The position numbers and the translations under genes are program-made. Positions 11,626 through 23,727 of a stretch of 64,000 nucleotides of DNA are shown here, piece after piece; positions within the stretch are counted from its first letter, which is position 1, and the number at the start of each line of letters is the position of its first letter. Origin of the DNA: Daedaleopsis sinensis (lineage: Eukaryota; Basidiomycota; Agaricomycetes; Polyporales; Polyporaceae); contig CM066300.1 in assembly GCA_033807695.1 (NCBI GenBank), forward strand, positions 496,001 to 560,000, written 5' to 3'. The notes under the pieces were generated by a model. It did no database searches. It was not told the origin of the DNA and saw nothing but the letters and a program-made list of their open reading frames with translations.

Positions 11626-13334
11626 TAGTGCGACTTGGTTGAAACATAGAAGACAGTGCCAGCTGCGAGTACCTGCGACTCGGAGTATCGCACTGATCAT
11701 GATCATGCCAGTGCGGCATGCCGTGTGCGTCCCGCGGAATGCATGACGGGGGTGGCAGTTGCTGGTAGGCCACCAACATCTCGCACAACGTGGCCATGGC
11801 ACAGGCAGGCTCTCCACCACTGATATCGAGATGGCTCACGCTGAACTCCCCATCGTGACCCCGCGGCTCCCCTCGGGCCACACACTAGTGTATGGGTGGG
11901 TCCGTCCGAAATGTTTCTGTTGAACAAGGCAGAGAAAACCCCCGGCTCTGCACACAGTCCTCCACTACGCATGCCAGTAAGTACTGACTAAGCGTTCCAT
12001 CACCTGGTACCAAACTGACCATGGACAGCCCCCCCCCCCCCTCTCTAGATTACGACATCGTCGACGTCCGGGGACAATGATTAATACTGTGTTCAGATGT
12101 TCAAATTGACGGTTAGTATATACCTGGTGACCCTTGCCAGTGAGTACTACCTGGCTTTATGTTGCCATGATTCTGCATGAGGATATATCGCAAGTAGCTA
12201 TCGCTACTCTACTATCGCTATCGCTATATATTTGATACCAATTCACTGACACCCTAACTTCTGCAGACGCTGGCACACCCGCTAAATACAGCGATTGATC
12301 TATCTAGTCTCTACCCATTTACTGGGATTGGCGCATCACCACGTCCAGCTCAGTCACCGCGTCGCGTTAGCTCCTCGCATTGTTCTCCATTTACAAATTC
12401 AGCAAGCCAAGACTGACGTGCGCCGTTGGTCTCCCCGCATCGAGTCCTGATACAGCCCTGATACAGCCTACACATCCAGCACGGAAGGACCTTCCGTTTG
12501 CAATCCAAGTACGTATCCACTTGAGTACGGTGTGTTCCTGGCTTTTGTGCGCGTTTCCTCGCTAGTCCTCGCTAAACTGTTTGCAGGGATCATCGCCCAA
12601 GAGGCACAAGGCTTCGACCGTCCAACATGCTTTGCAGCTGTCTCGATCTACTGCCGAACTCTCTTCGGCGTCGCGGTATCGAATATTGGCCTCTTCTGTC
12701 AGGCGTGTGTATGCATTGATATATACTTGCAGGGTTCGCGGAGATCTCGGGTGCACTGCTCTGCGTACCAGAGCGCGTGGTAATATGTCCTTCTCGGGAA
12801 CGGTCCTGCACGGGAACTTACGGGTACCACTTTCGCAATGCCGCGCGCAAGCCTCGCGGAAGCAAATGTGCGTCCGTTCAAATCGCGCTAAGCCCCTGCC
12901 GTCGCTTCAAGAGTCAGATCTGCATCTCCAGCGCGCCCACAAAGCAGCTCTAATCTCGCAGCACGCAAGACGGCATTACGGCGACATAGCGGCGGATACT
13001 TAGGTGACCACGAGTGAAACGCGGGGTTTCCAAGTACTAGGCGGCTCTGCACATCCACCCTGCACGCCCGTCCTTGCACGTCCATTGTAGTTGGAGGCGT
13101 CTGCGTAGGCTGGCCGCTGCGCGCATGTTTGGGGCTAACCGCGTTCCGTGAGCCGAAAGGCCATTCACTATTCCTTCTTTGTAAATCTTGCCCGCTACAA
13201 GTTCAGCATCACTGTCAAGCGCACCTGTGTTGCATCTCTCGACGCTCGGCCTCCGATCTCAGCCTCTGGTCCTCGTCGCCCCGCATTCAGACCCCGCGCC
13301 ATCACGAGCATTGATTCGCTCCCCGCTTCTCGTG
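11626..13334. other. Intergenic stretch with deaminase-flank homology and a poly-C run
   Basis: The first ~200 bp resemble the DNA just after the deaminase pseudogene (shared TTGAAACATAGAAGACA and GATGATCATG-type stretches), so the old duplication extends past the gene. A run of about 12 C lies near 12028, and CTATCG repeats near 12200. No gene can be supported; CT-rich DNA from 13200 on is probably the leader of the next gene. Confidence 0.5.
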
Positions 13335-14732
13335 ATGTCGCACGGCGCACACTCCCTTTCTCCGCCACCCCCCGCGCCTCCGACCAAACCCGACCTGCTG
13401 CGTGGTTGGATCAAGACGACGGAGGATGCGGTCCTCGTGTTCGAGGCGACACGTGTGGGCATCGTTCCTCGCGTGACACGCCGTTTCCATGAGCTGGAGA
13501 AACGAAGTATCATCAAGAGCGGCGCAATTTTGGTGTTCACCGAAGAGGAGAGCGGGATAAAGAGATGGACCGACCCTTACATCTGGTCCGCTTCGCGCAC
13601 CCAGGGCGACTTCTTGGTGAGCATATCCTGCTATAGGTCCATTATTCCGCCCTCATCTTGTATATCTGCAGATGTACCGGGAACGGGAGAGCGAGCACCA
13701 TCCCGACCCCGGGTCCCCGTATCGATGCTCGGTCTTGTCGTCGCTGGCGGACGAGGCCGAGCCTCTGGATCCCGAACTTGAATATTACATCCTGGGCAGC
13801 TGGAACAAGGGAAAGGGATTGAAGAAGAACGGCCTCATGAAGAAGGTGCGCCTTTTGTCGGTGTAGTCAGCGAGGATGCCGATCCGCCAACTGAGCGAAT
13901 CACAGACGATCTCGATGACGATGGAGGGCACGACATACCATCTGATATCATACTACTATCCATCCGACGTCCGCTCCGGAGTGCTTCGCACACCGTCGTC
14001 CATGCCACACCTTGCCTCGTTGAGCGTTAGTCCTGCGATCCTCCAGGGCATTTCGCACTCTCGACAATCCCCGTTACATGGCAAGAAGAAGGGACGCCTA
14101 CCTCGCTCGTAAGTCGTCTTCCCGCAATGTGAATAGCTCAAGTTGAACTGAGCCCGTACAGAGTGACATACGAACGTCCTACGGGACTCTCTCTGAAGAT
14201 CCCATCGAGACTCTCCGCCACCGATGAGCTATGGGCTACTTCTTCCGTAACAAGCGGTATGGCGACCTCGTCTTCCCGGCCTCCCGTTCGCCTATCCCTC
14301 ATCGGCGACTTCGCCGACTCTGCGTCTTCGTCACCCCAGTCCGACTGCGTCGGCTATTTGTTCCCTGGCGAGTCCCAGCACTGCGCTCATGCTTCCGGGG
14401 TGTATGATCGCGCATCCTATGCTCCACACGAATATGGCTCAGCTGTCTGGCATCCCTATCCTAGCACGGACGCTACTTCCGACTCCGTACTTGAATCTGT
14501 CCATGTTCCAGCCGTGTCAGAGGTATCGTACACGTCTTCGGGGTCGACGATGCCGGCGCGGGATCCTGAGTCCCAGGATCCCTACGCCCAAACACAGTTC
14601 CTGCAGACATGGCAACCTATCTTCGACGAAACTCGCCAGATGATCTCCTCGACGTCTCCGAACAGAGAGGCCCTTGTCTCAGCTTCCACTTCTTCCGCGA
14701 TGTGCTACGGCAGCCAAGTGTACTACTACTAG
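13335..14732 (+). CDS. Gti1/Pac2 family (WOPR-domain) transcription regulator
   Basis: Exons 13335-13616, 13672-13845, 13906-14108 and 14162-14732 give 409 residues. The bipartite WOPR DNA-binding domain is clear: part a at ~15-140 (GWIKTTEDAVLVFEA, RFHELEKRSI, ESGIKRWTDPYIWS, SRTQGDFLMYRE, then LKKNGLMKKTI) and part b at ~152-205 (YHLISYYYPSDV, LRTPSSMPHL, VSPAIL). The C-terminal half is Ser/Pro/Thr-rich and disordered-looking, as in other family members. Relatives such as Wor1, Ryp1 and Pac2 are nuclear switches for morphology, sexual development or virulence. The ATG at 13335 begins a Pro-rich leader directly before the domain. It stands alone, with 1.7 kb free DNA before it and 0.9 kb after. 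Confidence 0.9.
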
Positions 14733-15656
14733 TCACGCCCTGTCTTTGAGATGACTCTTGTATACGTATACCCCTATGGACGATGGCACTATTCCTCCTA
14801 CCACTACCACTATCTGGCTCGTTGTCAACTTAGTACATATTGACATACTGTAAATTGTGTAATATGCATCTACATACTAGTACCACTGTTCGTACGATAT
14901 TTAAATACGCTTATTCGTCCCACAGGTGCTCCATAGATTGGACCGTTACGCACGCACCTAAGCAGAGTTGACGAAGGCTATATCTACTGGCAGGAGCGGA
15001 GCATGATGGCAGATGCTACAGTACTTAAACTTTACAAGGGACACTGTAGTACCACCGTGCCATATGAGTTGAACATACCGCGTTGACCTGAAGTTCCGAC
15101 TCGTACTGACTCGAGTCTGTTATGATTATCTTGTCATGATCAGAGTCATTCTTGTGTACCCAATGCCCATGAATGAGCCTCAGGATCATGATCGGGCGAG
15201 GACCGTGACGACGAACGTGCGGTGATAGGTTCCGAGCAAGCCCCTTGCTCCGGCGCTGGCTTCGCTGCGCACGAAGGGAGGGAGCGCGGAGTGCGAAATA
15301 TTAGCTCGAGCGGAGAGGGCGGCTTGATCTGAACTAGTGCCGTGATTATGATTTCTATAATACCCATCAACGAGGTGTAGCGGAGATGCTTGAGGCAAAG
15401 GGTTAGATCGATCGGAGTTCGGAGCCATTATTGTCAGCGCAGTCCGGCAGAGTCCGGCTTTGTCGGGGTTCGAATTGCAGCGATCATCGTAGGGCACTGG
15501 GATTCCGTACTTTCTATATCCTCCCTTCGTCCTCCATCCTCCACTGGCAGATCCTGCTTTTCTTCTCTCTTCTGAGCTGAACACAACAATCTTGCTGGGC
15601 TGTGTTAATCTATAGTCTGAGAGCCTGCGATACCACACGTTCAAGCCTAACGCTCA
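14733..15656. other. Intergenic stretch, probable promoter of the OSBP gene
   Basis: No supported gene. The last ~150 bp are CT-rich (15520-15600) and end in an ATG with a good context, fitting a basidiomycete promoter and leader. Confidence 0.45.
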
Positions 15657-18600
15657 ATGACGTCGAAGATGTCTACAGTCAATTCGCACGAATCCCACAT
15701 ATCCTCTCCCTTGATATCCAGTGGTCCTCGAAGTGAGTAGTGTTTATGTTCAGCGTTTCCCTTTCTCTTGAGAACTCGCGGGGGGTGCAAGAACAAGTTC
15801 CCTGAGATTCGGGATAGCGGGGCAAGTAGAACTTAGGGGTTGGGGCTCGCTCCGGCTGGTATGAGCTCTACCTACTGGATCAGTTACCACGTTCATCGCG
15901 AATGGGCGCGGATTCCTGGTGGTCAGGGTGGACTTGGAGCATTCGACACGGTCATATAGTGATTGACAAGTCCTCGCCACATTCTTTTCGCCGCACACCA
16001 TATGACCTCGCCTGCAGATGTTACTCACATTCGAGGTGGTGTTCATCCCTGTTTCACAGTGATTTACTTCGCTCAGGAGGATGTGCAGCCTCCAGAGGCT
16101 CCTAAGTGAGATTTCTGCTTGCGAGCGTACATTCATGCGTGCGTCATTGATGGCGCACGGTTTCGCAGCTAATACAGGTCAGGGGGCGGCGCGGGCGTGA
16201 CCTGCAGTGCGTCTCGCAAACCTGGCTCAATCGCGAGGGGGATGGCCTGACTCGTCATTAAAGTGTGTGGAACTGGTTGTTACTCGACGCAAGGCGAATG
16301 CGGATAGGTGCAGAAATTATGGGCCTCACCCTCCCGCATTCGGTCTCTCGCGCTCAGCTAGGACCTCAGCTAGGACATGGTTCCCAAGGTCGCTTTCTCA
16401 TGAACGCGAGCATAGTCGGTCGCCCAAACAAGAGCACCCTGCTCATCCTCTTCATACTTCTCTTCACAATATCTATTTATGCTCAAATTCGCTGATGACA
16501 TTCTCCCACAGATGGTACAGGATTGGACTCCTTGTACCAGGTCAGATTACTGTCGGCACTACGAAGTGGTATGTTCATTTTATCGTCGAGAAGCTACTTA
16601 TGGTCCTGATCAGTTGATTTCTCGCGAACAGGGGACCCAGCTCGTATACACCCGTTCTTGACGGACATCTCCAAGGATCGGCGGACGTCCTCGGAGAGTG
16701 ATATCGACTTGGGCGCAGCTGCACTTCATCTAGCCATACGATGCGCCTCTTGTAGGTACCATAAGCCTTTACTATTCACAGCTTCTGACTTGCGTCGCAG
16801 GCGACACCATTGCTCTTCTGCTTGCTCACCGGTCTATCTCGCCGAATGCGGTCTACCCCCCTGGAACTGGCACCACTGCCCTGCACCTTGCGGCGTCTCT
16901 ATCGCGAACAGACGTCGTCAACCAGCTGCTTGATCAGGAAGGAATTGACGACAGCCTCCGCGACAGCCAGGGTAAGACGTGTCTGGAGGTCGCAAGGGGG
17001 AAGGACACAATACGAGCTATCCGCGGTACGTCGTACGTGTCGTGGTCTCTCGCGTCCGACTCACATCTGTGTCTTTAGATTCACGATCATTCTTGACGGC
17101 TTCCTACCGGTCCCTATTACGAAGTTACATCATGTCACCGCAGAACGCACCGCCACCAGAAGCTCTTGTCAAACTTTTAGATTCTCCTCGCATACGTCTC
17201 GTTGACCTTTCGTACTTGGACGATGCCTCCGGCCGCGCCCTGCTGCACGAAGCCGCTAGGAGGAAGGATCTGCGGTTAGTTGAGAAGGCCATACGGGCCG
17301 GAGCTGATGTCTTCGTTCGTGATCGGAAAGGGCGGCCAGTGTACGAGAGTGCACCTAAGGACGACCGTGTGCGAGTATTTCTACGACAGTGTAGGTCCCA
17401 GACTGTTGTCTTGCTGTCGTCGTTACTCACATAACCTAGTCACGAACCAAGATAACTCGCTGATCAAAGAGCCTTCGACGGAACCGCCTGAGCTTCGGGG
17501 ATATCTAAACAAGTACACGAACGTAGCGAAGGGGTACAACACGCGTTGGTTCGTATTGCACCAGGGGGTTCTGTCATGTACGTCCGAAGTTTCGTACGGT
17601 TCACACATCGCACTGAGAGCAGTTTGTAGATTATCGCCACCAGGACGACGAGAATCTGGCGTGCCGCGGATCTATAGCTTTGCGGAATGCCGTCCTGACC
17701 GTGCCAACCGGCACGTCTGGATTGCGCTTCGAGGTCCACTCCACCCCTTCTCGGGGGCACTCGTCCGTTCAGAAGTGGTACCTCAAGGCGAATCACCCAG
17801 TTGAGGCCTCACGCTGGATCACTGCATTGCAGAAGAGCATGGAGATTGCGAAGCGGGAAGGCGAGCATCAGGACCGCAAGAGCGGCGAGAGCGACGCACC
17901 CAGTCTGAAGCCATCACTATCTGTCAGCGGGAGCTTGCATCGTTCACGACACAAAACCAGTGGCGTCATATCTACCACCAGTTCAACGGGGGGAGATGCG
18001 GAGTCCGGCGGCGAGGCGAGTGACCGCAAGGAGCCCTCGAACGGGTTCGAAGACATAGAACAAGAAGGCGAGGACGTGTCCGACACGGACTCGACGCAGC
18101 AGATCCCGCCACACACGAATTCATTCGAGCTCCAGGGCAACGCACTCCTTGCACAAGTCGACCTTGCGGCGCAACTCCTCTCTAGTCTTCCTACTCAAGT
18201 CCACGGCACTCCTCGCGCCGCAGAGCTCAGCAAGGCGATCGACGACACGTTCCATTCGGTAACCGGTATGCTCAGTGAGTACGTGAACATGGTCAAGGAC
18301 CGCGAAGAATGGTACAAGGCCAAGCTCGAGCGCGAACGCGAGCGTCAGAACATCTGGGAGGAGAGCCTTCAAGCGGTGGTTCGCGAGGGCGATATGCTGG
18401 AACGCGAGCTCCGGAGCAAATTTCGCCACAGGAGTCGCGCCCCCAGTGCCGCGCAAGAAGGCACACTGCGCAAGCGCCCATCAATTCTTGCGTCACCGCC
18501 AGGAGGAGAGATTGTGGAGACTCCCACCGCGAGCTCGCCGACTGTTGCACAGCCCGAATCACCTGGGGTTGAAGGCGTGCCATCGCCCACAGGCACCATA

Positions 18601-20355
18601 TCGCAACGCACCGCCGGGCTGCGCACTTCTATCGCGCTGGCCGGCCTCCCCGCGTCCGGAGCGCGTCCGTTTTCGCTCATGATGACCGCACCCAGCGCGG
18701 GATCGGCGGTCATGGACGAAGAGGCGGGGGACACAGACGAGGAGGACGAGTTCTTCGACGCGATCGAGTCGAACACGCTCCCGAACCTCATCATCACGCA
18801 GTCGCTCATCCACCCGGGCTCGGCGCAGTTCTACATCAGCAGGGAGGTGTACTCAAGCTACCTGAAGCTGCGCGACCGGCTTGCGATCTCGTCGGACGAC
18901 CGCCCGCCGATGAGCCTGTGGGCGGTGCTGAAGAATAGCATCGGGAAAGACTTGACGAAGATCTCGTTCCCCGTATTCTTCAATGAGCCGACGAGCATGT
19001 TGCAGCGGATGGCGGAGGACATGGAGTTTTCGGAGTGTTGTAAGCGCAGCTGTTCGTTATGGAGATTTAGTTGGTTGCTGAACTGACTCGTTGGGATCGT
19101 CAATAGTGGACGCAGCTTATGCCGAGGAAGACCCGCACCGACGGATCGCGTTCGTCGCTGGGTTCGCTATGTCAAACTACTCGTCGACAATCGGTCGTAT
19201 TGCCAAGCCGTTCAATCCAATGCTCGTACGTTCGTCCCTACTCGCTTTCCGCGTACTTGTGTCACTGACCCTTCGTCCAGAGCGAGACGTTTGAGTATGT
19301 CCGCCACGACAAGCAGTACCGCTACGTCTCTGAGCAAGTCAGCCATCACCCGCCTATATCCGCATGCTGGGCCGAGTCTCCGATGTGGCGCTACTACGGC
19401 GAGGTCGACGCGCAGAACAAGTTCATGGGAAAGTCATTCGAGATTCGTCCTACTGGCATCGCGCACGCTGAGCTCCTCCTACCTGAGGAGCGTGCCCCGG
19501 ACTATCCGAAAGCGAGAGGACCACATGTCAAAGGACGCGTGGTGGAACACTACAGCTGGAAGAAGGTCACGACAAACGTCTCTGGGTTCATCCTCGGTTC
19601 CCCCACAATCGATCACTACGGTGACATGGTGGTAAGACTAGCTCTCCGTATATCTATATCTCCCGCGTCTCTGACTCCTTCGGTAGATCACGAACCACCG
19701 TACGGGCGATCAGTGCATCTTGACGTTCAAACCCCGTGGCTGGCGCGGGAAGGACGCATACGAGATCTCGGGCTACGTCGCAGACGTGAATGGCAACGTG
19801 ACGTACGAGCTCGCCGGGCGCTGGGACAGCCAGCTCGTCGCGCGCCAGGTCGGCACCGGGGTCGGGCGACTGCGCCCGGACGTCGCGATGGGCGGAATGA
19901 GCTCCCCATCCACAAACGAGTACATCCTCCTCTGGCGCAACTCGGACAAGCCCGGGGCGCCCTTCAACCTGACCCCGTTCGCGATCACACTCAACGACTG
20001 CCCCGAGGACACGCTGAAGCCGTACGTGTGCCCGACGGACTGCCGGATGCGCCCGGACCAGCGCGCGTTCGAGCTAGGCCGGTACGAGCACGCGAATGAC
20101 CTGAAGATCAAGCAGGAGGAGTTCCAGCGGCAGACGCGCAAGGCGCGCGAGGAGGGCCGGCTGCCGCCGCACAAAGCGCGCTGGTTTTCGGCGACGACGG
20201 AACCGGACACGGGAGAGCGGGTCTGGATGCCGGCGACGGTGGACGAGCAGCCCGAATACTGGGTGGAGAGGGAGAAGGTGTGGAAGCAGAAGCAGAGCGG
20301 GGTTGGTGCGACGTGGAAGGGCGTCGACCCCATCTTTATCGACGACGAACCTTGA
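15657..20355 (+). CDS. OSH1: Osh1-type oxysterol-binding protein (ankyrin, PH, FFAT, ORD)
   Basis: Ten exons (15657-15732, 16512-16568, 16632-16751, 16801-17025, 17079-17390, 17440-17577, 17630-19039, 19107-19225, 19281-19631, 19687-20355) give 1158 residues. In order: ankyrin repeats ~35-240 ([42 protein letters not shown]), a PH domain ~281-376 ([31 protein letters not shown]), an acidic FFAT motif EFFDAIE at ~683-689 for binding VAP/Scs2 on the ER, and the lipid-binding domain from ~700 with the family signature EQVSHHPP at ~837. Such proteins move sterols and phosphoinositides at ER-Golgi or nucleus-vacuole contacts. Exon 1 and the 779 nt first intron are the least certain part: the splice keeps frame, but a nearer start cannot be excluded. 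All later junctions are clean. Confidence 0.92.
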
Positions 20356-20676
20356 CGTGTCGGAATTGCTGTCGCGGGACATGGAGTGGACACTGGTACT
20401 GGTGGGTATGATGGGTAGAGCAGAACGATGGTGGATCGTGTCAAGGTGTAGTGTGGTGCGTTGACTTATTCCTTTCTAACGGCGACATGTATTGTAGATG
20501 AGGACAGCACGTCTTCAAGAGGTCCTGTGAGTTGTTTCAATCACCTGCTACTTTACTAAATCCATGTAATATACCCAATGTTCACACAATTGTCTAAAGG
20601 TCGATTGTATTCTGTAAACTCCTAGGAGGAGTGAACCCGAACACTATCTGCCGCGCCCGAACCCACATCTGCAAGC
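20356..20676. other. Intergenic spacer before the deaminase pseudogene
   Basis: Contains the 3' end region of the OSBP gene. The last ~45 bp resemble the leader of the intact deaminase gene (CCCGAACCCACATCTGCAAG), marking the left part of the old duplication. Confidence 0.5.
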
Positions 20677-21244
20677 ATGGTCGCTCTCACTGATGCTGAG
20701 ATGCTAGGCGTTAATGGTGCGTATGCGAAGGCGCGCAAGAGCTTCGATGAGAGCGGTGTGCCCATCGGCGCCGCTCTCGTGTATCACGGGGGCAGTAGCA
20801 GCGGTACAGGTGAGGGCGAGCCGCGTGTCGTCAGATCCAGTGCATCCAGCGGGGATCAGCAATCCTGCAGGGGGAGATCGCGGGGAGACCGAAGCTTGTG
20901 AAGTGCACCGTAGTTTTACCATGGTGAGCATCGCGTCGCTTGGCGCTGTACATGTCTCGTACTGACTTCGCGGCGAACTTTTGTTTCTCCCGTCAGTCAA
21001 GTACATGACCTTGAGGTGCGGAAGACCTGTAGCGAGCGTATGATCGACGCAGCCCATACTGCATGGGCGTAATTCTGCTCTAGTACAAGATCATTCGTGT
21101 CTTATGGGAGAGTGTGTCGACTTTATGGGCGACGAAAAGCTTCCACGAAGTAGTGGTGTAAAGGTCGTGGTTACAAAAGACGACAGGAGTCAAGGCGCTG
21201 ATTGAACGGTTTATCAAGCAGAAGCCATAGGGGAGACATCGCCT
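20677..21244 (+). pseudogene. Cytosine deaminase pseudogene
   Basis: Collinear with the intact deaminase at 10944-11625 and still preceded by its leader. The first ~50 codons are well kept (SARKSFDE-like KARKSFDESGVPIGAALVYHGG), then a deletion and frame changes remove most of exon 1: the zinc-binding His of HGE is lost (CAT to CAG) and the AALENAG stretch is missing. The 14 nt microexon and its splice sites survive near 20998-21014, but the PCSMC region, the following exon and the C-terminus contain frameshifts and stops. The gene cannot make a working deaminase. It lies upstream of secreted-protein paralogue B, the reverse of the order at the intact locus. Confidence 0.88.
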
Positions 21245-21746
21245 CACGAGTGGAACTTGATTGAAACATAGAAGACAATGGTATCACCGAGTATCACAGT
21301 AACTCGGATGATGATCATGTGGCATACCGTGTGTATCCATCGGAAGACGAACGAGGCACCAGCGGACCAAGCTATGTACCACTCTCGCAGAAACTGACCA
21401 TTGCACAGGCGGTACGCTGTGTCTACGATGGGCGGAACACTCAAAGCCACATGGGCGGCACTAAGCTTCTCAGCTATTTCTCACCGTGCATACAGGGCGC
21501 AAGGTCGAGGTCGCGCATTTCGCGTGATGTTCTCGCTACGGAGACTGGTGTCGAAATGGATAACGCTGAATCCCCGCCCGCACAGCGTATGTGTGTGTCC
21601 GTGGAAAAAGCTGTCTCGAGCATGAGGCTGAGAGTGAGTTCGGTTTAGTGTCTACGCTTCTGTGTCTACGTTTCTATGTGAGTATTTATACTTTCAGTGT
21701 GCATGTGGCTCATCCATTCACTACCCCGCCCCTTAGTCTGTAGGAC

Positions 21747-23727
21747 ATGACGGTCCTCCTACACTCTTTAGTCGCTTCGCTTTTCTCTCTCTCCGTATGG
21801 GGTTTCACCACGCGTCAGACGGCACAACCTTGCCATTCGGGTGAATGTCATTGGGAGCTGTCCAATGACAGTGGACTGGCGATGCTCAGCGTTGTGAGTC
21901 TTCAATATTGTGAAGTTTATATGATGCTTACTGTGCTTTTCTCATAGATGGGCTCACAATCCAGCATCTCGGACTTGACGTCTGCCTCCGGATGGACGGT
22001 CCTTGATTGTCGTGACACGGACATACGGTTGGTATGCCATGACCCAAGTAAGGGCTGTGACCATCTCTATCTCAACGGTGCCGAACATACCCTAGTCCGG
22101 CTACCTAAAGAGGTATGTACACCCATCGTCTGCGTATAGCTGAACCTTATGCGCTTCGTCCAGTGTGGCTCGAGACCCTTTGCATTCGTGAAACACGAGT
22201 GGAACCATGAGGATCAATCTATATCTCTCGAGAAGCGTTCTAGGTTTTCGCGGTATGACCGGCAGACACGACCGGTGAAGGGTGTCAATATCACTACCGA
22301 CTACTCGCAGATCGATCACACGCGGTATGTAATCAGGAATAATCTCGTCGAATGATTTAGCGCTGTTCTCATAATCACTTTCTTCAGGCACGGTCGTGTA
22401 TCTCTATTGTTTCGTGGATTCGGACCGTCCACTCGTTCTGGGAGCTCAGTTTTGCAATCCCCTCATGATAATGAAGATCTGTTCGGAATCCATGTCAACG
22501 AGAGTAAAGCTCTTGACGCACCTCACACCTTTGAATTCACGAAAACCGCCCAACTCTACAATGCAAGCGTCTCCTGTCCCCAGAACGGCGGAGTGCCTGC
22601 ATACTCTGGCGAAGTAACAGTCGACCTCACAACCACCTTCAATGGATCAGTAGACTTCGGCGTAATGTTTGTGGCTGATCTGGTCGTGGGGGTGCCGCCG
22701 TACAAAATCAGTCACTTTTCCACCTTCATCAATATGAACGCCACGCTGAAAGGGACTTTGGATATTGACGCGACGCTCAATGTAAGTACACGGATCTCCA
22801 GTTTTAAATTGACATCAATAGTTACATTCGCTCCACTACTCAGGGATCTCTGAGCACCGGTCAACGGAGTCTCGGTCAAATCGGCATTCCGGGACTCGAC
22901 TTCCCGCCACTCATCAGCGTTGGGCCAACGTTGACTCTGTATGCGGAGGCGGACGCGTCCGTCAACACGGATGTCAAGCTGACGGCTGATCTGGCCTACA
23001 ACTTCTCCGGCGCGCAACTCCTCCTCCCTCCCTCATCGAATGACACAGCTGCTGTAAGCCCTGGAGATACTGGTCAGTAGTAGCGACCTCCTTCTTGCAT
23101 GTATTGAGCACCGGAACTGATCCTCAGCGTATAGCCATATCCCTCTCCGCAGGTCTGAACGTCACAGCGGAGGCGCAACTTTCAGTTCACATTATTCCGA
23201 CGCTCTCATTCGGTATCACGTTGTTAGAGGGCATGTTTGGCACGACCCTCAATCTCGACCTAGATGCTAGTGCGACAGTCGATCTATCTGTCACCGCCGA
23301 AGCCGACGCGTCCATTTCGGAGTCCGGAGAACACAACCAAACTAGTCCCGAGTGGGCCGGGAATGCAGAGATCCAAGCCGGAATCGGTGCACACGCGAGT
23401 GCAGATGCAGACTTCGCGGGGATCTTCGACAAGGACCGCGTATATCCTCTCTTTGACAAGGAGTGGTCATTGTGGTCCGCACAATTCGGAGGAAACACGT
23501 CGAAGCGGAGAGCGTACATCGACCGAGGAGACGCTGTCATGTCATCCTACCCTGACCAAATTCGGAAGAAGTTCTCTAAAGACAGGAGACCTGTTCTGCC
23601 AACGCTAGAGAATCTCAGCTCTGTGAGCACTGTTCAAGGTGCTCAGGACGCACACGGGTGCCTATCCGGAGGTCCTAGTGGTAAACTAGCTCCCGTTCTA
23701 CAGCAGACTGTACCTGGTTCCAAGTGA
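21747..23727 (+). CDS. Secreted protein of unknown function, copy B
   Basis: Exons 21747-21893, 21948-22112, 22164-22324, 22388-22781, 22844-23072 and 23135-23727 give 562 residues. It is a full-length paralogue of the protein at 8592-10425: a signal peptide (VLLHSLVASLFSLSVWG), the cysteine blocks PCHSGEC and LVCHDPSKGCDH, SCPQNGGVPAYSG against NCPQNGAVPAFSG, and IGIPGLDFPPLISVGPT against TGIPGLDFPAILSIGPT. Identity looks moderate, so the duplication is old. Unlike copy A it has three extra introns (after codons LPKE, HTR and GDT) and lacks the tiny last exon: reading continues into the ancestral donor site, where AAGTGA ends the protein. No breaks are seen, so it is probably functional. Confidence 0.8.

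Noticed and set aside
12025..12045. Poly-C run
   Set aside because: A single homopolymer with no associated gene or repeat; may even be a sequencing artefact.
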